Assembly: GCA_002683335.1 (NCBI GenBank)
Contig: NYTE01000050.1
Span: forward strand, 28,185 to 68,259
Source of the DNA: Halieaceae bacterium
GTDB lineage: Bacteria > Pseudomonadota > Gammaproteobacteria > Pseudomonadales > Halieaceae
DNA: 40,075 bases
Direction of reading: 5' to 3'
Numbering within the stretch: position 1 is the stretch's first letter; each line of letters begins with the position of its first letter. The notes beneath the pieces were generated by a model that saw only the letters and a list, made by a program, of their open reading frames with translations, ran no database searches and was not told the DNA's origin. Shown in pieces: positions 10,719 to 21,832 of the stretch. The position numbers and the translations under genes are program-made.

Positions 10719-11578
10719 TCTACTGGCTATACAAGGCGCTTGCGCTGCTGCCGCTGCCTGCCAAATATGCTCTGGCACGGGTTGCCGCTTTTTTATTACA
10801 ACGGATCTTTCGCTACCGCACTGCAGTCATCGATACCAACCTTCAGAATGCTTTTCCAGAGCGCGATGCAACGTGGCGTCGTGACATTACCCAGCGTTTT
10901 TATCGCCAGTTCACCGATGTGACTATGGAGATCGTCCACGCCTCTCGAATGGGGCTCACTGATTTCAAGCAACGTGTCACGGTCGACGGTTTCGACGAAC
11001 TGGATAAGTTGACTGAAAACCGCACCAAGTCGGTGATCGTTCTCACCATCCATCTCGGAAACTGGGAATGGATGATGCATGCAGCCAATGCCCACGGTGA
11101 CATCTCCATCGACCCGGTATACAAGCGCCTGCGCAACGCGGGCGCAGAACGGTTCGCCTACGAAGTCCGGAGCCAATTCGGTGGCGAACCGATTCTCATG
11201 GAAAAGGTCGCACGCAACGTCCTGAAACATCGGAGACGATTTCGGGCTTTGGTTTTGCTGGCTGATCAATCTCCCGGCGCTCGCGACAACGTCTACTGGA
11301 CTGAATGGCTGAACCAGCCGACAGGGTTTTTTCTTGGGCCGGCTACTATCGCCCAATTGACAGGCTTTCCGATCATGTTTGCACGCTGCCGGCGAAAATC
11401 TCGTGGTCAGTATCACCTTAGCTTGCAGCCCATTGTCGAGACGCCGGGTCAGATGTCCGAGGAGCAGATCATAGAAGCCTATATTCGGGCCGCGGAGCAG
11501 ACCATTCGGGAAGAACCCGAGAGCTACTTGTGGTCAAACCGGCGATGGAAGCATCGGCCACCGGATCAGGATGCCTGA
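10715..11578 (+). CDS. LpxL/HtrB-type lysophospholipid/lipid A acyltransferase
   Basis: MIYWLYKALALLPLPAKYALARVAAFLLQR..., catalytic HxxxxE (TIHLGNWEWM), SPGARDNVYWTEWLNQPTGFFLGPA; ATGA overlap with upstream ORF. Confidence 0.92.
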   Translation: MIYWLYKALALLPLPAKYALARVAAFLLQRIFRYRTAVIDTNLQNAFPERDATWRRDITQRFYRQFTDVTMEIVHASRMGLTDFKQRVTVDGFDELDKLTENRTKSVIVLTIHLGNWEWMMHAANAHGDISIDPVYKRLRNAGAERFAYEVRSQFGGEPILMEKVARNVLKHRRRFRALVLLADQSPGARDNVYWTEWLNQPTGFFLGPATIAQLTGFPIMFARCRRKSRGQYHLSLQPIVETPGQMSEEQIIEAYIRAAEQTIREEPESYLWSNRRWKHRPPDQDA

Positions 11579-12366
11579 GCGGACACCTCGGTAATGCTGG
11601 TGCCCGCGGAGAGATCAAACCAGTCAAATCCTGTTTCCTGCGTCGCGTGAATCACGGCGCAGGAGTTTAGGCCCGACCAACCCGAAAGGGCTGCGTCAGC
11701 CAAATCTGGCGCATTATTTTGTTGACTGATATGCGCCACAAACAGCATTTTTAAACGGGTTGTGTTGGTCTGATCAAGAAATAGCCGGGCCTGTGCATTC
11801 GCCAGATGACCATAGTTACCTCCTACCCGGGCTTTGACTGACCGCGGATAGGGCCCTTCACTCAACATGATGGGGTCGTGATTAAACTCAAGAACCAGCG
11901 CGTCACAATCCGAGAACGCCTGAACGACATGCGGCGTGATGTTGCCGAGATCAGTAAGGACACCCAGCTTTAACACGCCAGACCACAAGCAGAATTGGAC
12001 CGGCTCGCGGGCATCATGCGGCACGGGCTCAGCAGCGATATGACAGTCGCCCACATCGAACCTGTCCCCTGGCCGGATGAACACGCCGTGTTGAAGCCCA
12101 TCAAGCTTGGAGCTACTCGCCGTTCCCGCAGTCAAAAACACTGGTAACCCATGGGCTCGGGAGAGTGCAGCCACACCGCGACAGTGGTCGCCGTGCTCGT
12201 GGGTGACCAGAATGGCATCGATGTCTTTGGCAGAGAGGCCTCTGAGGTCGAGCCGATCTTCAACTTCCTTTTTCGGCAAACCACAATCAATGAGGATAAG
12301 GGTCTCGCCCGTGTCGACCAGCGTCGCGTTCCCCTTGCTACCACTTCCGAGGGACGCTATCCGCAT
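11566..12366 (-). CDS. Metallo-beta-lactamase-fold hydrolase (YycJ/WalJ-like)
   Basis: MRIASLGSGSKGNATLVDTGETLILIDCG..., ILVTHEHGDHCRGVAALSRAHGLPVF, VLEFNHDPIMLSEGPYP. Confidence 0.92.
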   Translation of the reverse strand: MRIASLGSGSKGNATLVDTGETLILIDCGLPKKEVEDRLDLRGLSAKDIDAILVTHEHGDHCRGVAALSRAHGLPVFLTAGTASSSKLDGLQHGVFIRPGDRFDVGDCHIAAEPVPHDAREPVQFCLWSGVLKLGVLTDLGNITPHVVQAFSDCDALVLEFNHDPIMLSEGPYPRSVKARVGGNYGHLANAQARLFLDQTNTTRLKMLFVAHISQQNNAPDLADAALSGWSGLNSCAVIHATQETGFDWFDLSAGTSITEVSAQAS

Positions 12367-13397
12367 TAGGTAATGTTACCCCTCAGCAGGGTCAGCAGTG
12401 CCTGCTGTTCGCGCCGGTCAACAGATTCACCGTCGCGCCCAAGCAAGGTAATCATAATCACCTCATCACCCGAGGCGTCCAATCGAATTTGATAACGGTG
12501 GCCCGCCAGTGGGTGATCATCCTCGCCACCCCATAACCAGTCAAACCAGCCACTGTCTTCATCTTCCTGAGGTCCGATAAAGGTGACATAGAGAATGCCC
12601 TGACTCCGATCACGGTCATCAATCGTAAAATCGGCATTCTCGGTTCCCTTCACGACAGATGCCCATGCGCGGTCAAAAGGCAGCTCCAGGCGGATACGGG
12701 TGACAGTTTCCGTGTCCTCCAGCGTAATTCTGCCTGAGTCGCTCATCGCACGATCGGCCATCATCGATATCGGTGTGGCATCTGCGCTGTTGGCGAGATA
12801 CTGCGCCATGTCCTGAAGCATTTTGCGCTCGAGGTCATCATCATCCGATTGTGGTGGCCAACTGACCTCTTCCACACCCCTGTCCTGATGGAGGACGTGA
12901 AGCTCAGCCGTATTTCGTTGCACGCCCGTGTCGACTCGAAAGCGGAAGCGCACCGCAAGCTCTCGATCTTCGAGTTTGAACCATTGTGTATCAATGAGCC
13001 CCTCTTCTGCATCAACAGCGGCGACACCAATGCCACTGGTCGTCAAAAATGTCCTGACCTGGGGCCATAGCTGTCCGGGAGCGACACTAACCAGCGCCCA
13101 CCGCTCTCCGCCAAGGCTCTGAATACGCACCGAATCGCTCTGATTGTTTGCCGTGAGCGGGGTTGGGCGAGGGGTTTCAAACTGTGTCGCCAGCTGCGTA
13201 CTCGCGGCCACCTGCGGCACGGGATAATCAGGCTGAATAGCATCGGTCGTTAAGTGTGGGGGTACATCTATCGGTGGCAACTCCGACGCGGATTGGTATC
13301 GACTGGCATTATCCGGAAACAAGCCATCCTCGCCGAACAACCAGCTACAGCCGGATAAAGTCAGCACGGTCACGATAACACTGCCTGCGCGGATCAC
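12366..13397 (-). CDS. bamC: Outer membrane protein assembly factor BamC (NlpB/DapX)
   Basis: Lipobox VLTLSGCSW, about 340 aa, NlpB-like domains, 4-nt overlap downstream of dapA (conserved dapA-bamC order). Confidence 0.92.
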   Translation of the reverse strand: MIRAGSVIVTVLTLSGCSWLFGEDGLFPDNASRYQSASELPPIDVPPHLTTDAIQPDYPVPQVAASTQLATQFETPRPTPLTANNQSDSVRIQSLGGERWALVSVAPGQLWPQVRTFLTTSGIGVAAVDAEEGLIDTQWFKLEDRELAVRFRFRVDTGVQRNTAELHVLHQDRGVEEVSWPPQSDDDDLERKMLQDMAQYLANSADATPISMMADRAMSDSGRITLEDTETVTRIRLELPFDRAWASVVKGTENADFTIDDRDRSQGILYVTFIGPQEDEDSGWFDWLWGGEDDHPLAGHRYQIRLDASGDEVIMITLLGRDGESVDRREQQALLTLLRGNIT

Positions 13398-14266
13398 GAA
13401 AAATAAGCCTCCAATGCGTTTGATAGGGCCTCTCGATACGCCTCAGACAGGGGCGTTAAAGGTAGCCGAATACCTGGCCCAATCATACCCTGTTGGGCCA
13501 TCGCCCACTTTATCGGAATAGGGTTAGACTCGATAAAAAGTAAGCGATTCAGATCAGCGAGTCGCCCATCAATAACTTCGGCGGTATCCCACTCTTGCGC
13601 AGCCGCGCAGCGACACAGCGCCGCCATATCTGCTGCGGCAATGTTGGCGGTAACGGAGACGTTGCCCCTGCCGCCGTAACGCATTAACTCAAGGGCTGTG
13701 GCATCATCGCCCGAGAATACGGCAAAACCGTCGGGAACTGCTTGAATCAGTGCTTTACCCCGCTCGATGTCGCCCGTTGCGTCCTTGATAGCCACAATAT
13801 TATCGACCTGACTTAACCTCACCACTGTTTCGTTCAATAGATCGCAGCCCGTGCGACCCGGGACGTTGTAAAGAATAATCGGGAAATTCACAGATCGAGC
13901 GACCGCCTCAAAATGCTCAAACAGTCCCTGCTGGGTCGGTTTGTTATAATACGGCGTCACAGAAAGTGAGTAATCCGCGCCCGCCTCGGCTGCCGACACC
14001 GTCAACTCGATAGCCTCATGAGTAGAATTACCGCCGGTGCCAGCCACTACCGGAATCCTTCCTCCTGATTGTTCCACAGCAAAACGAATCACTTCGCAGT
14101 GCTCAGGCACTGTGAGCGTCGGGCTCTCGCCGGTTGTACCCACGACACCAAGCGCCGCCGTACCCGCCTCAATGTGGTACTCGATGAGTCGAGCAAGCGC
14201 CGCCCAGTCAATCGCACCGTCTGGTTGCATGGGTGTTACCAACGCAACAATGCTTCCGGTTATCAT
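13394..14266 (-). CDS. dapA: 4-hydroxy-tetrahydrodipicolinate synthase
   Basis: MITGSIVALVTPMQPDGAIDW, GTTGESPTL, YYNKPTQQGLFEHF, ILYNVPGRTGCDL, VAIKDATGD. Confidence 0.98.
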   Translation of the reverse strand: MITGSIVALVTPMQPDGAIDWAALARLIEYHIEAGTAALGVVGTTGESPTLTVPEHCEVIRFAVEQSGGRIPVVAGTGGNSTHEAIELTVSAAEAGADYSLSVTPYYNKPTQQGLFEHFEAVARSVNFPIILYNVPGRTGCDLLNETVVRLSQVDNIVAIKDATGDIERGKALIQAVPDGFAVFSGDDATALELMRYGGRGNVSVTANIAAADMAALCRCAAAQEWDTAEVIDGRLADLNRLLFIESNPIPIKWAMAQQGMIGPGIRLPLTPLSEAYREALSNALEAYFS

Positions 14267-14310
14267 CGAGTTACTCCGAGAGTCCTGCGGCGGGACAAGG
14301 ACATAAAATC

Positions 14311-14889
14311 ATGGTGCGGCAATTATCCACTTCAGACCGAGTTTCACAACCTCGCATTGCATACCGAGCATTTTGGCGCATTTCTAGAATAGGCCTAATC
14401 CTGTGCGCCCTGACCCTGTCCATTGGGTCATCCAGTAGCTTTTCGCAGAGCACTGACTTTGAGCTCAAAATTGAGCCCCTTAGCAATATTGATAAGCAGT
14501 TCATGACGGAACAGCGCCGTCGGGTAGAGCAGTTGGCCAATCGGCTAGGAAGAAATATCTCGGGAATGGAGGCTCGAGACATCGATACGCTGCAGCGCAT
14601 CATTGATGAACGGCTCATTGCCACCGACGATACCCTCAGTTTGCAGGCCATGGGGGTGGTACTCGGGGATCTTTTGGCAAATCGACTGGATATGGATTGG
14701 TTGGTGTACCGGGACCGCAAAGGCCGGTCAAGAGCACTCCATTATCGCGGCACCGACGTGTACCTATTTCCCGTGACAATGATTTCCAGGCGCCAGGGAG
14801 TCGGCAGTGACCGTAAGATACAGTCGGTGTATGACGAAGTAATAAGCACCACGCTGCCACGCATACCTGGCGGCAAGTGGTTGCTTTAG
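14311..14889 (+). CDS. DUF3806-like secreted/membrane-anchored protein
   Basis: N-terminal hydrophobic segment then SLQAMGVVLGDLLANRLDMDWLVYRDRKGRSRALHYRGTDVYLFPVTMISRR, resembling DUF3806. Confidence 0.75.
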   Translation: MVRQLSTSDRVSQPRIAYRAFWRISRIGLILCALTLSIGSSSSFSQSTDFELKIEPLSNIDKQFMTEQRRRVEQLANRLGRNISGMEARDIDTLQRIIDERLIATDDTLSLQAMGVVLGDLLANRLDMDWLVYRDRKGRSRALHYRGTDVYLFPVTMISRRQGVGSDRKIQSVYDEVISTTLPRIPGGKWLL

Positions 14890-14948
14890 TGCTTAACTAG
14901 AGCAAGAAACGGCAGACGCTAGATTGGGTACGGAACCTCGATACCACT

Positions 14949-15677
14949 TTATGGGGTGTCTGCCATGGGCACGTAACTGAAAATACCGGCCGCACCAATT
15001 GTGCGGTGAAGATTGCCTTCTCGACCAAGATCACCGCTGTCATAAGCAGCATCACCGGGGTACAGGAACACCATTTGATCAGCCTCTCTGACCACTCGTG
15101 GGAAAAATAGCGGGGGCTCGCGACGTTGTACTAACTCTTCTGGCGACGGAAATTGTGCAAGACGCTCTACATCATGCAGTGACACCAGTGTCGGCGGGCT
15201 CATCGGTAAATCTCCGCGATGATGCGCCGCTACTGCATCGGCCGGCTGCCACCACTGGAAATCCACGATTTCCCGCCCGTCCACCTGAACTGTCACGGTC
15301 TCCTTTACCTGCACCAGAAAAAACCATGTCGCAAAGCGACGCGTGACCACAGTCGGGGTTAACCAATGTGAAAAGGGGGTCATGACAGAAGGCGCTATGG
15401 AAATACCTGCCTCCTCCTCTAGTTCCCGACAGCCCGCCGCGCACGCTCGGCCCATCTCATCTATTCCGCCATCATCAGGCTCCACCTTCCCCCCGGGGAA
15501 CACCCACATACCGGGCATATGTTTCAGCGCATCACTGCGACGAAGCAATAACACCTCAAAACCATTTGTTGTGTGGCGTAACAATATAACGGTGGCCGCT
15601 GGGACTGCAGGCTGGATTTCCTCCGAAAACTCCAGCACTACGCTAGAGAACCGGCACGCATTCAAGACACTGAACAT
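14949..15677 (-). CDS. NUDIX hydrolase
   Basis: Nudix box-like PGGKVEPDDGGIDEMGRACAAGCRELEEEAGI. Exact start uncertain (overlaps sppA end). Confidence 0.88.
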   Translation of the reverse strand: MFSVLNACRFSSVVLEFSEEIQPAVPAATVILLRHTTNGFEVLLLRRSDALKHMPGMWVFPGGKVEPDDGGIDEMGRACAAGCRELEEEAGISIAPSVMTPFSHWLTPTVVTRRFATWFFLVQVKETVTVQVDGREIVDFQWWQPADAVAAHHRGDLPMSPPTLVSLHDVERLAQFPSPEELVQRREPPLFFPRVVREADQMVFLYPGDAAYDSGDLGREGNLHRTIGAAGIFSYVPMADTP

Positions 15678-17469
15678 ACACGTGCATAGGATCTCGCAAG
15701 TCCGATAGGCCCTTCACCACTGGCCTAAAGCTGGCCAACAATGATTCAGTCCAACTCCAGCCGCGTGGCAAGGACGCGTTAAAAGAGTGGCTCAGCTCCT
15801 CCAGCAGCAAACTCTCAAATGACGGCGGCACACTGGTGCGACCTGTTCTCCACTGTTCCACACCCGCGAGCTCCGCAGCGGCAGCGACGGCTTGATCGAG
15901 GCTACCCAGCTCATCGACCAGACCGATCTGCGCCGCCTCAGCCCCGGTCCAAACTAATCCGCCAGCGATCTCCTCAACCGCGTCGCGCTTCAGTTCTCTG
16001 CCCCGGGATACAAGTTCAACAAAGTCGTCATAAGCGCTGTAGGACATCGCCTGAAGAATACGAGCCATTTCCGGACTGACTCCGCGATCGAAGCTCACCG
16101 CACCTGCCAACGAGGTCGAACCCACACCATCCACTGTCACGCCGATATATTCAAAGATACCTTCGATCGTAGGGAATGCGGAAAAGGCGCCAATACTACC
16201 CGTGATGGTCGTGGGTAGTGCCCATATTTGGTCAGCCTCCGCCGAAATCCAGTAGCCGCCCGATGCAGCCACCGTTCCCATGGACACCACAACGGGGATA
16301 TCAGCCTGCCGCGCCTCTGCCAACTTGCGACGAATCAAATCAGAGGCAAAAACGCTGCCACCTGGAGAGTTCACTCTCAGCACAATCGCCGCAATATCCT
16401 CAGCCTCCATCGCGTTATCGATGTAGCTATTGATGGTGTCACTCCCCGCCATGCCCTCTTCGCTTTCACCCGGCATCAGCGTGCCCTCTACCGGCACGAT
16501 GGCGATCAGCGGCAATCCTTCTTCTGCAAGCGCGCGCTGCTGCTTCATATCCTCAAAGTAGCGTTCAAAATCGATGGTGAGCGCCAAACCCTCGTCATCC
16601 GTCACACCAACACGCTCGGCCAGCATCGCGTTCATTTCGGTATGATCAGCCAACACGTCGATCCATCCGCCCGCCATCAGAGTTTCCGCAAGGTCATTAT
16701 CAGATGCCTCAAGTTGCTCTGCGAAGCTATCTATAAACGCATTCAAAGAGCCCGAGGGCCGATCCCTTCCCACCTCGGCCAGCTCAGCGTAAGCGGCCCA
16801 AAGGCCCGATAGCCAACGAGATACCACTGCGCGTTCATTCTTTGACATGTCGTCGCGCAGGTAAGGCTCCACAGCCGATTTGTTCTCTCCCGCACGAAAC
16901 ACATGCATCGTCACGCGTATCTTTTCGAGGAAGCTACGCAAGTAGGAACGATAGACGGAGAAACCCTCCAGAAACATGCCTCCTTCGGGATGAAGCAGCA
17001 CTTGATCAGCCTGCGAGGCCAACAAATACTGCGCTTGTGAATAAAAGTCTCCAACGGCTATCACCGGCTTATCCGTAGAGCGGAACTCTGCGATTGCTTC
17101 ACTCAGTTCGAGCGTCTGGCTGGTCGATGGTCCAGCAAGATCTTCAAGATTCAGGATAATTGCGGTAATGCGGTCATCGTTGGCGGCCCACTGAATCGCC
17201 CTGACCAGATCATGAAGGAATATTGGTCGCTCGTACTCTTGATTCAAAAAGGCGGCAACGGGCTCAACCGGTGGGTTGTCCTCTACCAACGGCCCAGAAG
17301 GCGCAATCAAAAGCGCTGCTTGCGCGGGTAAAGGTTCGGGCGCTGACTCTTTCATCGTCACACTGAAGGCGATGATGAAAATGGCGATAAACATCAGCGG
17401 TAGCAACACCGAAATTGTCCGGCTGATACCACTCAAAATTCGCCATATACCTCTTAATAAACGCATCAT
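15643..17469 (-). CDS. sppA: Signal peptide peptidase SppA, 67K type
   Basis: 608 aa, N-terminal TM, SppA motifs DLAGPSTSQTLELSEAIAEFR, VLRVNSPGGSVFASDLIRRKL, MGTVAASGGYWISAEAD, GSIGAFSAFPT. Confidence 0.95.
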   Translation of the reverse strand: MMRLLRGIWRILSGISRTISVLLPLMFIAIFIIAFSVTMKESAPEPLPAQAALLIAPSGPLVEDNPPVEPVAAFLNQEYERPIFLHDLVRAIQWAANDDRITAIILNLEDLAGPSTSQTLELSEAIAEFRSTDKPVIAVGDFYSQAQYLLASQADQVLLHPEGGMFLEGFSVYRSYLRSFLEKIRVTMHVFRAGENKSAVEPYLRDDMSKNERAVVSRWLSGLWAAYAELAEVGRDRPSGSLNAFIDSFAEQLEASDNDLAETLMAGGWIDVLADHTEMNAMLAERVGVTDDEGLALTIDFERYFEDMKQQRALAEEGLPLIAIVPVEGTLMPGESEEGMAGSDTINSYIDNAMEAEDIAAIVLRVNSPGGSVFASDLIRRKLAEARQADIPVVVSMGTVAASGGYWISAEADQIWALPTTITGSIGAFSAFPTIEGIFEYIGVTVDGVGSTSLAGAVSFDRGVSPEMARILQAMSYSAYDDFVELVSRGRELKRDAVEEIAGGLVWTGAEAAQIGLVDELGSLDQAVAAAAELAGVEQWRTGRTSVPPSFESLLLEELSHSFNASLPRGWSWTESLLASFRPVVKGLSDLRDPMHVYVQCLECVPVL

Positions 17470-17524
17470 TATCTAGCACTCTCCTCAGTGTGATCAGCGG
17501 CTCCACCGCTACTTGGATTGGAAG

Positions 17525-19796
<2,272 letters not shown>

Positions 19797-19804
<8 letters not shown>

Positions 19805-20264
19805 TCGCAGGCGTGTCCCGTTGCGCTCATACTGGCTCATGCTGGTCATAATTGCCGGCTGCCAGAACGACGCGGCGGTCCTGCCCGACGCAGGTGAGTG
19901 GCGCGTTGTCAATTACTGGGCAATTTGGTGCGCGCCCTGTCGGGCGGAAATACCCGAACTGAATGCGGTCCATCGAGAGACTGCCTTGCGCGTTCTGGGA
20001 GTCAACTTTGAGGGGCAAACTGACGAACTGCTGGCGTCGCAAGCCGCGGAACTGGGCATCACCTTCCCGCTGCTGGAAGAAGATCCGGGGCCTTCTCTCG
20101 GTCAAGCTCGCCCTCGAGTCCTACCCACTACGTGGCTGGTAAATCCCCAAGGAGTCGTTACCGACACACTAGTGGGACCCCAGACTCGAGAATCGATACT
20201 AAGCACTTGGGAGGCGCGACGCGTCCAGCCGCACACGTCGATCGCACCTGATCAAGAGATTTGA
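19797..20264 (+). CDS. TlpA-like thioredoxin-fold lipoprotein
   Basis: Lipobox VIIAGC; YWAIWCAPCRAEIPELNAV; cis-Pro motif VLPTTWLVNPQG. Confidence 0.9.
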
Positions 20265-20312
20265 CACGCTGTATCGGCACTATCTCAAGCGATTTACGCT
20301 ATCCCGAGAGCC

Positions 20313-20341
20313 AAAAAAAAGCCGGCTGTTCAACAGCCGGC
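20313..20341 (-). terminator. Intrinsic terminator
   Basis: Perfect inverted repeat GCCGGCTGTT-c-AACAGCCGGC (20321-20341) followed on the minus strand by T8 (20320-20313). Confidence 0.93.
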
Positions 20342-20445
20342 AATGAAGGAGCCACTCAAAACGGGGAGAGTCTCGTCAAGCGGACTCTCGTTGCTTAGAT
20401 GTTTCCCTTGCGATGTCCCCGCGGGCATCACCATCTCAACAACTG
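20313..20445 (-). ncRNA. Candidate structured RNA (3'UTR-derived or independent sRNA) downstream of the PTPS gene
   Basis: On the minus strand: outer stem GTTGTTGAGATG/CATCTAAGCAAC (443-432 / 401-390 of 20xxx, 11 of 12 pairs including one wobble), inner hairpin GTGATG-CCCGCGGGGA-CATCGC, abutting hairpin GAGAGTC-cgcttgacga-GACTCTC (20389-20366), then the terminator hairpin and U8. Confidence 0.55.
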
Positions 20446-20494
20446 ACCTTATGACACACGATTTCTGAGAAAGTTCCGGCCAAAGCCCATTTTT

Positions 20495-20974
20495 TTATCC
20501 GGTCCAGCAGGCAGAGCTGCTTTGACCGTAACCGGAGGTGACGAAAACCTCCAGTTCGACAATATCACCCATCAGCTTCTCGGCCAGAACACGCTCGAGA
20601 AAATAGTGAGCAAGCGCCTCCACAGTCACGTTCACAACGGGTAAAAGCAATGTCTCATCGCACGGGAACCGCAGTATCTTGTCATTAAAAGTAGCGTAAT
20701 ACTCGTCTTCCTGCTTGACGACCTCCAGCCAGGGGGATCGTGCCGGTAACAACATATATTCGTCGTGGGCATCACACAGTTTCTGCAGACAGCGCTTGTA
20801 GACGTTGTAGTCGGCCGAAAAGCCATTTTCACCCATCACAGCAACAATACGAGCAGATATGCCGTAGTTATGCCCATGCAACCGTTCTCGATCAGTAGCG
20901 GAGAAGATCGTAAAGTGAGCCGCCGAAAATTTATGCGCCTGCTTGTTGATGTGTAGCGTGGCCAATTGACTCAT
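20495..20974 (-). CDS. PTPS/QueD-like (COG0720) protein with ExxHGH motif
   Basis: HKFSAAHFTIFSATDRERLHGHNYGI, CDAHDEYMLL; Zn-binding His residues present; QueD-type cysteine absent. Confidence 0.9.
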   Translation of the reverse strand: MSQLATLHINKQAHKFSAAHFTIFSATDRERLHGHNYGISARIVAVMGENGFSADYNVYKRCLQKLCDAHDEYMLLPARSPWLEVVKQEDEYYATFNDKILRFPCDETLLLPVVNVTVEALAHYFLERVLAEKLMGDIVELEVFVTSGYGQSSSACWTG

Positions 20975-21120
20975 CGAATTACCTCAAAGGAGCAAAACCG
21001 TATGGTGTTGGAAGTGATCGGATTCAGCAACTGATACCAGCATCCAAGCATTGTGATGACCCCGTGACCTTCGGGAGCACCTGAAGTAATCTGATCGCCC
21101 ACGTATCATGGCAGAATAGT

Positions 21121-21831
21121 ATGCACCCCATCGCCATTTTGACCGGCGCGAGCTCCGGTATCGGCGCCGCCGCTGCAGAACAGTTTCTCGAGGCACAGTA
21201 CACCGTGATCAACCTCTCGAGACGAGAGTGTCCCATCCCCGAAGTGACGACACTGACCACAGATCTTTCTGATACCCAATCACTGGCAAATAGTAGCAAA
21301 GCGCTCTGCGAGATCGTGACAGCCCGCGGCGTATCATCGGTCTGCCTCGTTCACAATGCATCTTTGATGCTCAAAGATCGCTGCGATACCACCGATGATG
21401 AGGCGATGCTACAAGCGCTGTCCGTCAATGTACTCGGAATCAACACGCTTAATCGCGCGCTGCTCCCCCTGTTCCCCTCGACATCAAGCGTACTGTACGT
21501 CGGCTCGACCTTATCCGAAAAAGCAGTGGCTGGCGCCTACAGCTATATTGTAAGCAAGCATGCACAGCTGGGAATGATGCGCGCGACCTGTCAGGATTTG
21601 ATGGGTCGGGGTATTCACACCGCATTGATTTGCCCCGGTTTCACCGACACTTCGATGCTAAGGGAACATGTCGGCAATGATGCCGACGTGCTAAGCAGCC
21701 TCGGCGAGATGAACAGTTACGGAAGATTAGTGGCTCCCCAAGAAATCGCGGATCTGATTTTTTGGGCTCATCATCATCCGGTGATTAATGGCGCCGTAAT
21801 GCATGCCAACTTGGGCCAGGTCGAGCACTGA
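21121..21831 (+). CDS. Short-chain dehydrogenase/reductase
   Basis: LTGASSGIGAAAAEQF, LVHNASLM, YVGSTLSEKAVAGAYSYIVSKHAQLG (S-YxxxK), CPGFTDTSM. Confidence 0.93.
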   Translation: MHPIAILTGASSGIGAAAAEQFLEAQYTVINLSRRECPIPEVTTLTTDLSDTQSLANSSKALCEIVTARGVSSVCLVHNASLMLKDRCDTTDDEAMLQALSVNVLGINTLNRALLPLFPSTSSVLYVGSTLSEKAVAGAYSYIVSKHAQLGMMRATCQDLMGRGIHTALICPGFTDTSMLREHVGNDADVLSSLGEMNSYGRLVAPQEIADLIFWAHHHPVINGAVMHANLGQVEH

Positions 21832-21832
21832 A

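Noticed and set aside
10796-11416. 206-aa minus ORF
   Set aside because: Antisense to the LpxL-type acyltransferase with HxxxxE motif on the plus strand.
14911-14964. Inverted repeat GGCAGAC ... GTCTGCC between the DUF3806-like and NUDIX genes
   Set aside because: Large loop, no T-tract, and one arm lies inside the NUDIX coding end; weak bidirectional terminator at best.
16228-16812. 194-aa plus ORF
   Set aside because: Antisense to sppA, whose motifs are clear; likely shadow ORF.
20984-21120. Imperfect inverted repeat GATCGGATT ... AATCTGATC in the PTPS-SDR divergent intergenic region
   Set aside because: Arms are about 65 nt apart with a mismatch; not distinguishable from chance without comparative data.
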